64,000 bases of DNA from Collinsella aerofaciens (lineage in GTDB: Bacteria; Actinomycetota; Coriobacteriia; Coriobacteriales; Coriobacteriaceae). Positions 44,005-52,521 of the stretch are shown one piece after another. The notes beneath the pieces are model-generated. The model was not told the origin of the DNA and searched no databases. It worked only from the letters and a program-made list of their open reading frames with translations. The DNA lies in NCBI RefSeq assembly GCF_028207065.1, contig NZ_JAQLFP010000005.1, positions 19,057-83,056 of the forward strand. The letters run 5' to 3'. Both the position numbers and the translations under genes were made by a program. The first letter of the stretch is position 1; every line of letters begins with the position of its first letter.

Positions 44005-44070
44005 GTTGCGGTGGAATACGGACTGTTTTGGCCCTTTAAGCGGCAATTCAGTCCCTATTTCACCGCAACT
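44005..44070. repeat. Long imperfect hairpin AGTTGCGGTG / CACCGCAACT
   Basis: AGTTGCGGTG-GAATA-GGACTG pairs with CAGTCC-TATT-CACCGCAACT over about 20 bp with small interruptions. Confidence 0.65.
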
Positions 44071-44073
44071 CAT

Positions 44074-44106
44074 TTGGTGCAAAGCAACCTGTCCCCCTTG
44101 CACCAA
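44074..44106 (-). repeat. GGGGACAGG-family hairpin at the end of the ThrE-like gene
   Basis: TTGGTGCAA / TTGCACCAA (9 bp) encloses, on the minus strand, GGGGGACAGGTTGCT. It abuts the stop codon at 44107. Confidence 0.7.
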
Positions 44107-45675
44107 TTAGCTGGTGTGGCGCCAGCGAGGGTCGGTGAGCGTACGCGCCACACCCAGGCCAACGGGCAAAAACGCCACGATGAGCACTGCACGCACAAAC
44201 CAGCCGAGCATATTGACCGTGTCGAATGTGCACATGTAATACATCGAGCGATACAGATACAAGCCCGGCACCATAATGACAATCGATGGCACCGTGAGGG
44301 CGATACGTGGGTAGGTGAGCTTGATTTCGGCTAAGCTCGCGAGCAGCCCCGATACCAGCGCGCCAATAAACGCTGCCGCCTCGGGAGGCATACCTACGCT
44401 CAGGCCCAGGAAGGGAAACAGCGCCGGCGCATCGACGAGCGTAAGGCGCAAGGTATTGGACACGGCGCCGATCAGCCCAGCTGCCGCGGCCATCTTTACC
44501 GGGCTGTTGAACATCACCGAGAAGCCGAATACGCCAACGAAGCTCATCACCACGCGCAGGAGCGTAAGGGCAAGCGGCGAAAGGCCGAGCGGGGCAAAAT
44601 CATCCGGTGCCAGCCCCACACACTCGGCAACCATCCAGCCCACAAGGGTCGCCATCACAATAATCGACACGGCATACGAAAGACGCTCAATGCCGCTTCG
44701 CATATCGAGCTTAGCGATGTCGAGGCCTGCCGTAATGAGGGGAAAGCCGGGAATCACAAAGAGCATGGCGCCGATATAGCCTTCTTGGTGCGACATTGCC
44801 CCCGGTACGACCTGGCCAAGGCCGAGCAATGCCAGCAGATACGAAACGCAAGCGAGCGCAACGCCAATCGTCAGCGCGCTAAACTGGCCAAGACCCTGCT
44901 TGAGAATATGAGAGCGAGCAAAGTTGCCAACACCAGCGCCTACGAATGCGCAGGCCATCTCGATAGGGCCGCCGCCGAGCAAAAAGACGAAGGCGCCGCA
45001 AGCACAAGCTGCCGCAAGGCCCTGTTGCCAGGGAGAGTAATCGGGTTTTGAACTCTCAACGGTCTTGAGCATCTCGTGGTATTCGTGCACGGTAAACCGG
45101 CGCCCATACGTCTCGATTTCCTTTAGGAAGCTCTCCATCATCCAAATGCGATGGGTATTGACTCCCGTTGTGGGCAGGCTGACAACCTCGTTAAAGCAGT
45201 GGCCATCTTCGATGCAGGTGCACTCAAACGACAGAAGACTTAAGTCAACGTGGACGGTGACACCGAGTACGGCGGCGACGCGATTCATGGTATCGCGTAC
45301 ACGCCAGGCACCCGTTCCGCTCGCGAGCATAAGCATACCGGTGCGGCAGATGATGGATGACTTATCGGTGAGCGGCGCATCGACGGCAAGCTCATCGCCT
45401 GCCGTCACGATCTGGTGCCAGTCTGTTTTCATATGGAGTGCGCCGGCACGAACACCGTGGTGCATGGGGGCTCTCGAAAGCAGCGAGTCAAGGCGCGAAG
45501 ACTGTGGGGGCTCCGTTGATTCGTCCTCAACCTCATCAGTCTCTTCATCGACCAGATCAAATGAGTCAAGCGATGCCGGCTCGCGACGATCGATTAGCTC
45601 CTCATCCTCATCGTCAAAGTAATTAAACTGATCGAGCATGTCCTCTTCGATTGCACGCTCGCTCGCGTCGTCCAT
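44107..45675 (-). CDS. Threonine/serine exporter family protein (ThrE, fused two-domain form)
   Basis: A 522-residue membrane protein with GGGAGCGTCTAT before its ATG. Residues 1-60 are strongly acidic. A soluble ThrE/DUF1212 region follows with RTGMLMLASGTGAWRVRDTM and SLPTTGVNTHRIW. About ten hydrophobic segments from 220 on form the membrane domain; the second part (about 370-515) corresponds to the ThrE_2 half. In Corynebacterium ThrE exports threonine and serine. Substrate here is inferred from family only. Confidence 0.85.
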   Translation of the reverse strand: MDDASERAIEEDMLDQFNYFDDEDEELIDRREPASLDSFDLVDEETDEVEDESTEPPQSSRLDSLLSRAPMHHGVRAGALHMKTDWHQIVTAGDELAVDAPLTDKSSIICRTGMLMLASGTGAWRVRDTMNRVAAVLGVTVHVDLSLLSFECTCIEDGHCFNEVVSLPTTGVNTHRIWMMESFLKEIETYGRRFTVHEYHEMLKTVESSKPDYSPWQQGLAAACACGAFVFLLGGGPIEMACAFVGAGVGNFARSHILKQGLGQFSALTIGVALACVSYLLALLGLGQVVPGAMSHQEGYIGAMLFVIPGFPLITAGLDIAKLDMRSGIERLSYAVSIIVMATLVGWMVAECVGLAPDDFAPLGLSPLALTLLRVVMSFVGVFGFSVMFNSPVKMAAAAGLIGAVSNTLRLTLVDAPALFPFLGLSVGMPPEAAAFIGALVSGLLASLAEIKLTYPRIALTVPSIVIMVPGLYLYRSMYYMCTFDTVNMLGWFVRAVLIVAFLPVGLGVARTLTDPRWRHTS

Positions 45676-45853
45676 ATAGACGCTCCCTTCCTACCGACTA
45701 ACCCCCATCCTAGGCAGCGACGGCTAAAGGAAACATAAAAGAGACGGCTGCCATGCGAGCCATGTGCTCAATAGCCGTTGGGTAGTCGTTTAAGAACGTC
45801 CCCAATGACTATTGACGGCCAAGGCAACGCCGATGTATTGGCAACGTCAGCGA

Positions 45854-45952
45854 GCGGGCCGCATTTGAGACAAGGTGACGTGAAACGAAAGGGCGCTGAC
45901 CTTCTGGTCGCGCCCTTGAAATTGAACGTCAGATTGTCCAAATGCGGCCCGC
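45854..45952 (+). ncRNA. Large structured hairpin, third copy
   Basis: Stems: GCGGGCCGCATTTG / CAAATGCGGCCCGC (14 bp perfect), GACAA / TTGTC, TGACGT / ACGTCA, an internal loop GAAACGAAA / TTGAAATTGA, then GGGCGC / GCGCCC and GACC-TTCT-GGTC. Same order of parts and the same 99-nt length as the unit at 31811-31909. It lies in the 320-bp gap between lysS and the ThrE-like gene. Confidence 0.65.
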
Positions 45953-45963
45953 GCAGCGTCGGC

Positions 45964-45993
45964 CGGTCCGCCGTTCGGTAGAACGGCGGAACC
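45964..45993 (-). terminator. Hairpin directly after lysS
   Basis: On the minus strand GGTTCCGCCGTTC pairs with GAACGGCGGACC with a four-base loop, three bases after the lysS stop; no U-run. Confidence 0.5.
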
Positions 45994-45995
45994 AA

Positions 45996-47960
45996 TTAGC
46001 ACATCTTTGCGCCGGCGGGGATGGAAGCGTCGAGCTGAATCAGATTGAGGCGCTCCTCGCCCTCCTCCTCGTGAATAGCGCTGATGAGCATGCCGCAGCT
46101 GGGGATGCCCATCATCTTGCGCGGAGGAAGGTTGGTGATGGCGAGCAGGGTCTTGCCGACCAGGTCCTCGGGCTCATAGTATTCATGGATGCCGGAGAGG
46201 ATGGTACGGTCGGTGCCGGTGCCGTCATCGAGCGTAAAGTTCAACAACTTCTTGGACTTCTTGACGGCTTCGCACGCCTTGACCTTCACGGCGCGGAAAT
46301 CGCTCTTGGAGAAAGTATCAAAGTCGACGAACTCCTCAAACAGCGGCTCGACGGCGATCTTAGAGTAATCGAGCGTAGGCTTGAGCGGCTTGACGAACGG
46401 GCTTGCGGCGTTGCCGGCCTCGGCGGCCTTGGCGGCAGCAGCACCGGACTGGAAACCCTTCTCGGGCTTCATGTGCGGGAACAGCAGGACATCGCGGATG
46501 GAGGCCTGGTTGGTGAGCAGCATGACCACGCGGTCGATACCGATGCCGATGCCGCCCGCGGGAGGCATGCCGTACTCGAGGGCGCGCACGTAGTCCTCGT
46601 CGTACTCCATAGCCTCGTCGTCACCGCCAGCCTTCTCGGCCATCTGGGCGGCAAAGCGCTCGGCCTGGTCGACCGGGTCGTTGAGCTCGGAGAACGCGTT
46701 GGCGTACTCGTGACCGGCGATAACCAGCTCAAAGCGGTGCGTCAGGCGCGGGTCGTCCTCAAAACGTTTGGCGAGCGGGCTGACCTCGATGGGGTAATCG
46801 CACACGAAGGTCGGGTTGACGATGGTGTCCTCGCCCAGCTCATCGTAAATCTCGGCGATGATCTTGCCAGCAGTCCATTCGGGCTTGATCTCCAGGCCCT
46901 TCTCGCGCGCGGCGGCAGCAAGCTCCTCGACCGGCGTGTCGATGGTGACTTTCTTGCCGAGCACGTCAGAGACAATATCAGTCATGGGGCGGCTTGCCCA
47001 CTCACCGGAAAGATCGATGGTCTGGCCCTGGTACTCGATGACCTCGGGGTTGCCGATGGCCTTGTTGGCAGCCTTGATGACACCCTGGGCAAGCGCCTTC
47101 ATGCCCTCGAGATCGGAGAAGGCACGGTAGGCCTCCATCGTGGTGAACTCGGGGTTGTGGGTGAGGTCCATGCCCTCGTTGCGGAAGATGCGGCCGATCT
47201 CGAACACACGCTCAAAGCCGCCGACGATGCAGCGCTTGAGGTGCAGCTCGGTAGCAATGCGCAGATAGCACTCCTGGTCGAGCGCGTTGAAGTGCGTGAT
47301 GAACGGCTTAGCTGTGGCGCCACCCTGGATAGTCTGCAGGATGGGGGTCTCGACTTCCATGTAGCCGTCGGACTCCATGAAGCGGCGGAAGGTGGAGAGA
47401 ATCTGCGAACGCTTGCGGAAGGTCTCGCGGACATCGTCGTTGGCGATCAGGTCGACGTAGCGCTGACGATAACGGGTCTCCTTGTCAGAAAGACCGTGGA
47501 ACTTCTCGGGCAGCGGACGAACGGCCTTGGCAAGCAGGGTCGCGCTTTTAGGGGCAACGGAGAGCTGACCGCGCTTGGTGCGCACAACCACGCCGGTCAC
47601 GCCCAGGATGTCGCCCAGGTCGAGGGACTTGAGCGTATTCCAGGCAGCCTCGTCCATGTCGTTGATGCGGCAGAACAGCTGAATCTCGGCAGTCGCATCG
47701 CGCACGACGATGAACATGATCTTGCCCTGACCGCGCTTGGCGACCACACGGCCGGCGATCTTCACGACGTCCTCGGTGTCCTCGCCATCGGCAAGCTCGG
47801 CGTACTTAGCCTCGATATCGGCAACGTAGTCCTCAAGCTCAGAGTGCTCGGGATAGGGGTCCTGACCCGCCTCGAACAGGGCGGCGCGCTTGGCCAGGCG
47901 GGTGGCGCGCTCGTCGTTGAGCGTCGATGCCTGATCTGCGGCGTTCTGGTTCTCTGCCAT
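45996..47960 (-). CDS. lysS: Lysyl-tRNA synthetase (class II) with C-terminal tRNA-binding domain
   Basis: A 654-residue protein, about 150 longer than usual LysRS. The OB-fold anticodon domain is about 60-160 (KIAGRVVAKRGQGKIMFIVV). The class II core includes VETPILQTIQGGATAKPF, FRNEGMDLTHNPEFTTMEAY and GIGIGIDRVVMLLTN. From about 545 to the end there is a second OB-fold of the EMAPII/MetRS-C type (DFRAVKVKACEAVKKSKKLL, then LPPRKMMGIPSCGML). The extra domain probably raises tRNA affinity. greA lies upstream on the same strand. Confidence 0.96.
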   Translation of the reverse strand: MAENQNAADQASTLNDERATRLAKRAALFEAGQDPYPEHSELEDYVADIEAKYAELADGEDTEDVVKIAGRVVAKRGQGKIMFIVVRDATAEIQLFCRINDMDEAAWNTLKSLDLGDILGVTGVVVRTKRGQLSVAPKSATLLAKAVRPLPEKFHGLSDKETRYRQRYVDLIANDDVRETFRKRSQILSTFRRFMESDGYMEVETPILQTIQGGATAKPFITHFNALDQECYLRIATELHLKRCIVGGFERVFEIGRIFRNEGMDLTHNPEFTTMEAYRAFSDLEGMKALAQGVIKAANKAIGNPEVIEYQGQTIDLSGEWASRPMTDIVSDVLGKKVTIDTPVEELAAAAREKGLEIKPEWTAGKIIAEIYDELGEDTIVNPTFVCDYPIEVSPLAKRFEDDPRLTHRFELVIAGHEYANAFSELNDPVDQAERFAAQMAEKAGGDDEAMEYDEDYVRALEYGMPPAGGIGIGIDRVVMLLTNQASIRDVLLFPHMKPEKGFQSGAAAAKAAEAGNAASPFVKPLKPTLDYSKIAVEPLFEEFVDFDTFSKSDFRAVKVKACEAVKKSKKLLNFTLDDGTGTDRTILSGIHEYYEPEDLVGKTLLAITNLPPRKMMGIPSCGMLISAIHEEEGEERLNLIQLDASIPAGAKMC

Positions 47961-47978
47961 AAGTTAGCTCCTCAAACT

Positions 47979-48015
47979 AAAACGCTCCCCAGGATTCGGT
48001 CCCAGGGAGCGAAAA
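47979..48015 (-). terminator. Hairpin between greA and lysS
   Basis: On the minus strand CGCTCCC pairs with GGGAGCG, followed by TTTTAG. Confidence 0.65.
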
Positions 48016-48039
48016 CATACCTTTACGCGGGACCGTGGT

Positions 48040-48510
48040 CTAGCGTGCAATCTTGGCGATGGTGTAGACGCGAGTCTTGCCGGAAGGCGTAACGACCTCG
48101 ACGGAGTCGCCCTCGCCGTGACCGATGATGGCGTGGCCGACCGGAGACTCGTTGGAAATCTTGTGCTCGAGCGAGTTGGTCTCGGTGGTACCGACGAGCG
48201 TGACTTCCATGACCTCACCGTTGGGATCAATCAGAGAAACGGTGGAACCGATGGAGACGGTCAGATCGCCCGTGGTGGCAGCAACCTGAGCGTTGGCGAG
48301 GATGGCCTGGATCTCGGCAATACGAGCGGCGTTTTGGGCCTGCTTGTCCTTGGCGGCATCGTACTCGGAGTTCTCCGAAAGGTCGCCGAACGCGCGGGCT
48401 TCCTTGATGTCCTCGACGATCTCCTTGGCGTAATCGCCCTCACGCCAAGCGAGCTCCTCAACGAGCTTCTGGCGGCCCTCAGCGGTCAGTACGATTTGGC
48501 TTGCGTCCAT
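48040..48510 (-). CDS. greA: Transcription elongation factor GreA
   Basis: A 156-residue protein; the start at 48510 has GGGGAGATATCC upstream. The N-terminal coiled-coil carries LTAEGRQKLVEELAWRE and the tip acidic residues in EARAFGDLSENSEYD; the C-terminal FKBP-like domain ends with ESPVGHAIIGHGEGD. It rescues backtracked RNA polymerase by stimulating transcript cleavage. Confidence 0.96.
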   Translation of the reverse strand: MDASQIVLTAEGRQKLVEELAWREGDYAKEIVEDIKEARAFGDLSENSEYDAAKDKQAQNAARIAEIQAILANAQVAATTGDLTVSIGSTVSLIDPNGEVMEVTLVGTTETNSLEHKISNESPVGHAIIGHGEGDSVEVVTPSGKTRVYTIAKIAR

Positions 48511-48558
48511 ACGGATATCTCCCCAACTCTGATCAAACAATCAACTGTCAACAAAACG

Positions 48559-48591
48559 AAAAAGACCGGCTAGCCTGCGGGCAAGCCGGTC
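48559..48591 (-). terminator. Terminator of tatA
   Basis: On the minus strand GACCGGCT-GCC pairs with GGC-AGCCGGTC and is followed by TTTTTCG. Confidence 0.85.
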
Positions 48592-48616
48592 AGGTGCTCA
48601 CCCCAAAGGGATGGGA

Positions 48617-48892
48617 CTACTCTGCGTCCGCGTCGCTGTCCTCTGCCTGCTTCTTCTTGGCAGCAGCGAGCTTGGCCTCGAGCTCAGCGATCTCCTTGTC
48701 CTCCTCGGACTGCTCGACCACGACCTCCTCGGCCTGCTTGGTCTCGGCCTTATCGTCGCCCTCCATACCCTCACGGATATTCTTGACGGTAGAGCCGAGG
48801 GACTTGCCGAGCTTCGGCAGGTTCTTGGGCCCGAAGATAATCAGGACAACGACGAGAATAATGATGAGCTCAGGAGCCCTCAGTCCAAACAT
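48617..48892 (-). CDS. tatA: Sec-independent translocase subunit TatA
   Basis: A 91-residue protein from the ATG at 48890-48892 behind GGAGGTCTAC. A short N-terminal TM segment (LIIILVVVLIIFGPKNLP) with the family FGPKNLPKLGKSLG hinge and amphipathic helix is followed by an acidic, Lys/Ala-rich coiled tail. TatA forms the pore of the twin-arginine export system. tatC is not in the window; the binding lipoprotein at 10298 is one possible substrate. Confidence 0.92.
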   Translation of the reverse strand: MFGLRAPELIIILVVVLIIFGPKNLPKLGKSLGSTVKNIREGMEGDDKAETKQAEEVVVEQSEEDKEIAELEAKLAAAKKKQAEDSDADAE

Positions 48893-49004
48893 GTAGACCT
48901 CCACAATACAGCGAGACAAGCTCGAATGAGTATACCGCGGGTATCGCGGTATCACAACAATAGCTAAAAAAAGGGACCGCAAGAAGCGGTCCCTCCTCAT
49001 GCTC

Positions 49005-49081
49005 TGGTCGGGTTGACTGGATTTGAACCAGCGACCCCTGCGTCCCGAACGCAGTGCTCTACCAAACTGAGCCACAACCCG
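49005..49081 (-). tRNA. tRNA-Pro (CGG)
   Basis: A 77-nt cloverleaf with acceptor CGGGTTG / CAACCCG, anticodon loop TTCGGGA and encoded CCA. Confidence 0.96.
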
Positions 49082-49130
49082 TTAGCTCGACTATAGTAAC
49101 AAAGATTTTCGCCGCGTGCTAGAGAAAATT

Positions 49131-50027
49131 TTATTTCTTTGGCGCGTCGATTTGAACCGTGTTGGGAATGAGCTCCGTCGCGCAGGACCACCAGCCGTTT
49201 TGCTGGGCAGCGTCGGCAAGCCTTTCGGCCGTGGCGGCGGTGTCGCAAATGGCAAATGAGCAGGCACCCGATCCGCACACATCTACAGCAACGGTGCCGT
49301 CCTGTTTACGCAGCCAATCGAGAACCATTTGAATCTGCGGCTCCATCTGTGCGGAAATGGCACCCAGGTTGTTGTGGACGAGCGCGTAGGCCGCCTCTGC
49401 GTCTCCCGAGCGAAGGGCAGATGCGATCGCGCCGGGCTTGTCTGCAGGCACCGGGGCCTCGTCAAAACGTCGATAGGCTTCAATTGTCGAAACGCTTGCC
49501 TCGCGCGGCTTGACCAACACGCCGGGCGTTGCGGGCAGCGCGGGATACTCAGTTGCCAGCACGTCTCCCCCACCTACGTAGAACGCAGGGCTCGCGTGCA
49601 AAAAGAACGGGACGTCAGCACCAATACCCCGCGCAATGTCGTCGAGCGCGGGGTCGGTGCGATCAATTCCCCAGAGCTCCGCCAAGGCGACAATGACCGC
49701 GGCCGCATCCGTCGAGGGGCCGCCCAAGCCGGCGCACAATGGAATGCGCTTCTCAATCATCACGCAGATGTTTGCCTCGCGACCATAATGCTCGGCCATA
49801 GCAACCGCAGCCCGATACGCCGTATTCTTTTGCATGGGAAAATCTGATGCCGGAACCGTCTGGACGGTCAGCGCCTGCGCCGGCGCGACCGTCACGGAAT
49901 CGGAAAGACCGACGGCTGCCATCAGGGAATCGACCCTGTGGTAGCCGCGGTCATCGCGCTCGGTATGAACCCCCAGGTAGAGGTTAATCTTTGCCGGCGC
50001 GGAAAGGGTCAGGGACCGATCGGTCAC
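49131..50027 (-). CDS. ispE: 4-diphosphocytidyl-2-C-methyl-D-erythritol kinase
   Basis: A 298-residue GHMP kinase of the MEP pathway. The substrate motif APAKINLYLGV is near residue 10 and the ATP loop IPLCAGLGGPSTDAAAVI near 95. It phosphorylates the IspD product to give the IspF substrate; both those genes are at 33.5-34.7 kb. It starts 3 bp after the veg stop, an order also seen in Bacillus. Confidence 0.94.
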   Translation of the reverse strand: MTDRSLTLSAPAKINLYLGVHTERDDRGYHRVDSLMAAVGLSDSVTVAPAQALTVQTVPASDFPMQKNTAYRAAVAMAEHYGREANICVMIEKRIPLCAGLGGPSTDAAAVIVALAELWGIDRTDPALDDIARGIGADVPFFLHASPAFYVGGGDVLATEYPALPATPGVLVKPREASVSTIEAYRRFDEAPVPADKPGAIASALRSGDAEAAYALVHNNLGAISAQMEPQIQMVLDWLRKQDGTVAVDVCGSGACSFAICDTAATAERLADAAQQNGWWSCATELIPNTVQIDAPKK

Positions 50028-50029
50028 CG

Positions 50030-50326
50030 TTAGTGCTCCTCGAGCTGATTGCCGAGCGGGGTAAAGATATGCTCGCCGCTCTCGGGGTCGAACAGCTCGA
50101 CCTGCCCGGTGAGGACATCGATATACTGGTAGGACTGACGCGACTTGCGGCCGCGACGTTCGTCAACCTCGACGATAAAGACGGCGGGGTGGACGCTCTT
50201 GATGGTGCCCATGCGCTCGACGACGCGGGTGCGGCCCATGTTGGCCTTCACCTTGACGCGATCGCCCACCATATCGGTCAGCTTCTCGTGGATGTCGTCG
50301 ACGTGATTGACTTCCATCTCTTCCAT
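50030..50326 (-). CDS. veg: Veg family protein
   Basis: A 98-residue protein from the ATG at 50326, behind GGAGGCCCTGTTC. The core HVDDIHEKLTDMVGDRVKVK then KSVHPAVFIVEVDE and SYQYIDVLTGQVEL matches Veg (DUF1021). B. subtilis Veg stimulates biofilm formation and is highly expressed; its biochemical role is unclear. Together with ispE forms a conserved pair. Confidence 0.88.
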   Translation of the reverse strand: MEEMEVNHVDDIHEKLTDMVGDRVKVKANMGRTRVVERMGTIKSVHPAVFIVEVDERRGRKSRQSYQYIDVLTGQVELFDPESGEHIFTPLGNQLEEH

Positions 50327-50481
50327 GAACAGGGCCTCCAGAAGGTGCAATTCAAAAAGGGGATAATACCCCTAAGATAGACAAAACTCTAATACTATAG
50401 CACCCTGCTGCCGCCATATGCAAGTAGCTAAATAAACCCCGTCCCAAATACGTACCAGACGACAACCTCGCATGACCAGTT

Positions 50482-50509
50482 GTTACGCGGTTTGGTAAAA
50501 CCGCGTAAC
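50482..50509 (-). terminator. Hairpin directly after dtd
   Basis: A perfect 12-bp stem GTTACGCGGTTT / AAACCGCGTAAC with a four-base loop adjoining the dtd stop codon. Confidence 0.6.
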
Positions 50510-50956
50510 CTAAAGGTTGTCCGTGTCCAAGACGATGGTGAATGGGCCGTCGTTGACCAAGTCGACTTTCATATCGGCGCCAAAGATGCCGTGCGCCACG
50601 TGTTCGACATCTTGACGAACGAGCGTCAGGAAGTACTCGTAGAGCTCGTTGGCAACATCGGGCGCGCCTGCATCGGTAAACGACGGACGGCGACCGTGGC
50701 GGCAGTCAGCGAACAGCGTGAACTGCGACACCACGAGCACCTCGCCGTCGACATCGGCAAGTGCCAGGTTGGTCTTGCCGTTCTCGTCCTCGTTGATGCG
50801 CAAGCCCCGGAGCTTGCCCCACAGCTTATCGGCCTCGGCGCGCGTGTCGCCGTGGCCCACGCCCAGCAGCACCAGATAGCCGCGCCCAATTTTGCCCACG
50901 CACTCGCCGTCGACCGTCACGCCGGCGTTGAGTACGCGCTGCACCACCGCACGCAC
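50510..50956 (-). CDS. dtd: D-aminoacyl-tRNA deacylase
   Basis: A 148-residue protein with the DTD fold: [17 protein letters not shown] at the start and the active-site motif [18 protein letters not shown] near residue 80. The Gly-cis-Pro motif is present near the end in [10 protein letters not shown]. It removes D-amino acids and glycine from mischarged tRNA. It begins 3 bp after the rdgB stop. Confidence 0.95.
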   Translation of the reverse strand: MRAVVQRVLNAGVTVDGECVGKIGRGYLVLLGVGHGDTRAEADKLWGKLRGLRINEDENGKTNLALADVDGEVLVVSQFTLFADCRHGRRPSFTDAGAPDVANELYEYFLTLVRQDVEHVAHGIFGADMKVDLVNDGPFTIVLDTDNL

Positions 50957-50959
50957 GGC

Positions 50960-51601
50960 CTACTCCTCGCCCGTCAGTTTGGCGGATAGGTGCTCGAGCG
51001 CATGGAATCGATGGCTGATGGCGTTCTTCTCGTCCGCCGTCAGCTCGGCCATGGTCTTGCCCGGCGTGTCGACCGGCAGGAACAGCGGGTCATAGCCAAA
51101 GCCGTGATCGCCGCGGCCCTCGTGTGCGATAACGCCCTCGCAGGCGCCCTCGCCATAGGTGACCAGACCATCCGTGTCGATAAGCGCAACGACGCTCATA
51201 AAGCGCGCGGTGCGGTCCTCGTCCGCCACGCCTTCCAGGTTAACGAGAAGCTTGGCGTTGTTGGCGGCATCGTCTCCGTGCACGCCCGCATAGCGCGCGC
51301 TATACACGCCCGGCTCGCCGTCAAGCGCGTCGACGACCAAGCCCGAATCGTCGGCAATGGCCATGAGCCCCGTCTCTTCGACGGCAGCCTGCGCCTTGAT
51401 GATGGCGTTCTCCAAAAACGTCGTGCCGTTTTCCTCGGGGTCCTCAAAATCGCCCAGCTGGCCGAGCGCCACAAAGCGAACCTCGGGCATGACCTTGCCC
51501 AAAATGGCCTCGATCTCGGTGAGCTTATGGGCATTGCCCGTTGCCACGACGATGGTCGCCGCCGGGTCGAGGGTGTCGATATCGATCTTCTCTAGTGCCA
51601 T
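50960..51601 (-). CDS. rdgB: XTP/dITP diphosphatase (RdgB/HAM1)
   Basis: A 213-residue house-cleaning nucleotidase; start at 51601 behind AAGGAAGCC. Motifs are VVATGNAHKLTEIEAIL near the N-terminus, ENAIIKAQAAVEETGLMAIADDSGLVVDAL, GVYSARYAG and GHGFGYDPLF-like GDHGFGYDPLFL, then SHRFHAL. It hydrolyses non-canonical purine triphosphates to monophosphates. rph lies upstream and dtd downstream; rph-rdgB is a widely conserved pair. Confidence 0.95.
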   Translation of the reverse strand: MALEKIDIDTLDPAATIVVATGNAHKLTEIEAILGKVMPEVRFVALGQLGDFEDPEENGTTFLENAIIKAQAAVEETGLMAIADDSGLVVDALDGEPGVYSARYAGVHGDDAANNAKLLVNLEGVADEDRTARFMSVVALIDTDGLVTYGEGACEGVIAHEGRGDHGFGYDPLFLPVDTPGKTMAELTADEKNAISHRFHALEHLSAKLTGEE

Positions 51602-51703
51602 GACTGGCTTCCTTGTCTCTATAGCAATGCCGCCCAAGGGAAACTGGCCTCGAGCCCTCTCCCCTCCCTGGCGACAGAAACCTTATACTTCGACGTTTTC
51701 CCA

Positions 51704-51743
51704 GATAAAACCTACCAAAATTAACATCCCTTTTTGGCAGGTT
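51704..51743 (-). terminator. GGGACAGG-family terminator hairpin after rph (degenerate)
   Basis: On the minus strand AACCTGCCAAAAA-GGGATGTTAA-TTTTGGTAGGTTTTATC; it matches the copy at 13193-13230 including its position at a stop codon. Confidence 0.65.
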
Positions 51744-52467
51744 AGGCGAGGGCTTGGCGCTGAAGCTCGATGAGCTCGGCAACGCCCTTGTCGCCCAGGT
51801 CGAGTAGGGCGTTGAGACGCTTACGGTCGAAGGGCGCCTGCTCGCCGGTACCCTGAAGTTCGATCATCTCGCCGGTGTCGGTGGCGACGAGGTTCATGTC
51901 GACTTCGGCGTGGCTGTCCTCGGAATAATCGAGGTCAAGCAGCGTATTGCCGTCGACAACGCCCATAGAGATGGCAGCCACCTGGCCGGTAAGCGGGATG
52001 CGCTCGATCTTGCCTGCCTCGACCCACATGGCGAGGGCGTCGTGCAGCGCCACCCAGGCGCCGGTAATGCTCGCCGTACGCGTACCGCCATCGGCCTGGA
52101 TCACGTCGCAGTCGACGGTGACGGTGTACTCGCCGAGCGCCTTCATGTTGACGACGGTACGCAGGCTGCGACCAATGAGGCGCTCGATCTCCATGGAGCG
52201 GCCTTTGCGGTTGGCGTGCTCGCGCTTGCAGCGCTTGCCGGTCGATGCCGGCAGCATGGCGTACTCCGCCGTTACCCAACCGGCCTTGGCGCCCTTGCGC
52301 CAGCCCGGCACGCCCTCCTCGATGGTGGCAGCGCACAGCACGCGCGTATCGCCAAACTCGGCCAGGCACGAACCGTGGGCGTGCTTCATAACGCCGCGAG
52401 TAAGCTTGATGGGGCGCAGCTCATCGGCGGCGCGGCCGTTGGCGCGGTTAACCTGCATGTACTCCAT
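51742..52467 (-). CDS. rph: Ribonuclease PH
   Basis: A 241-residue phosphorolytic exonuclease that trims tRNA 3' ends. It has the family N-terminus RANGRAADELRPIKLTRGV, the GWVTAEYAMLP and QADGGTRTASITGAWVALHDA motifs and the catalytic-site Asp region GVVDGNTLLDLDYSEDS. ATG behind AAAGGATATTTCT. It is followed by the repeat-family terminator. Confidence 0.96.
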   Translation of the reverse strand: MEYMQVNRANGRAADELRPIKLTRGVMKHAHGSCLAEFGDTRVLCAATIEEGVPGWRKGAKAGWVTAEYAMLPASTGKRCKREHANRKGRSMEIERLIGRSLRTVVNMKALGEYTVTVDCDVIQADGGTRTASITGAWVALHDALAMWVEAGKIERIPLTGQVAAISMGVVDGNTLLDLDYSEDSHAEVDMNLVATDTGEMIELQGTGEQAPFDRKRLNALLDLGDKGVAELIELQRQALA

Positions 52468-52521
52468 AGAAATATCCTTTCGGCAAAAGATGTGGCGAAG
52501 GCTTTGGCGGCTGCCTTACAT

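Noticed and set aside
45769..45814. Inverted repeat CAATAG-CCGTTGGG / CCCAATGACTATTG upstream of the large hairpin
   Set aside because: Two mismatched positions, a long loop and no clear relation to a gene; it may be chance.
45942..48092. A 716-codon open frame on the plus strand
   Set aside because: It lies antisense to lysS, has no ribosome binding site and no recognisable protein features.
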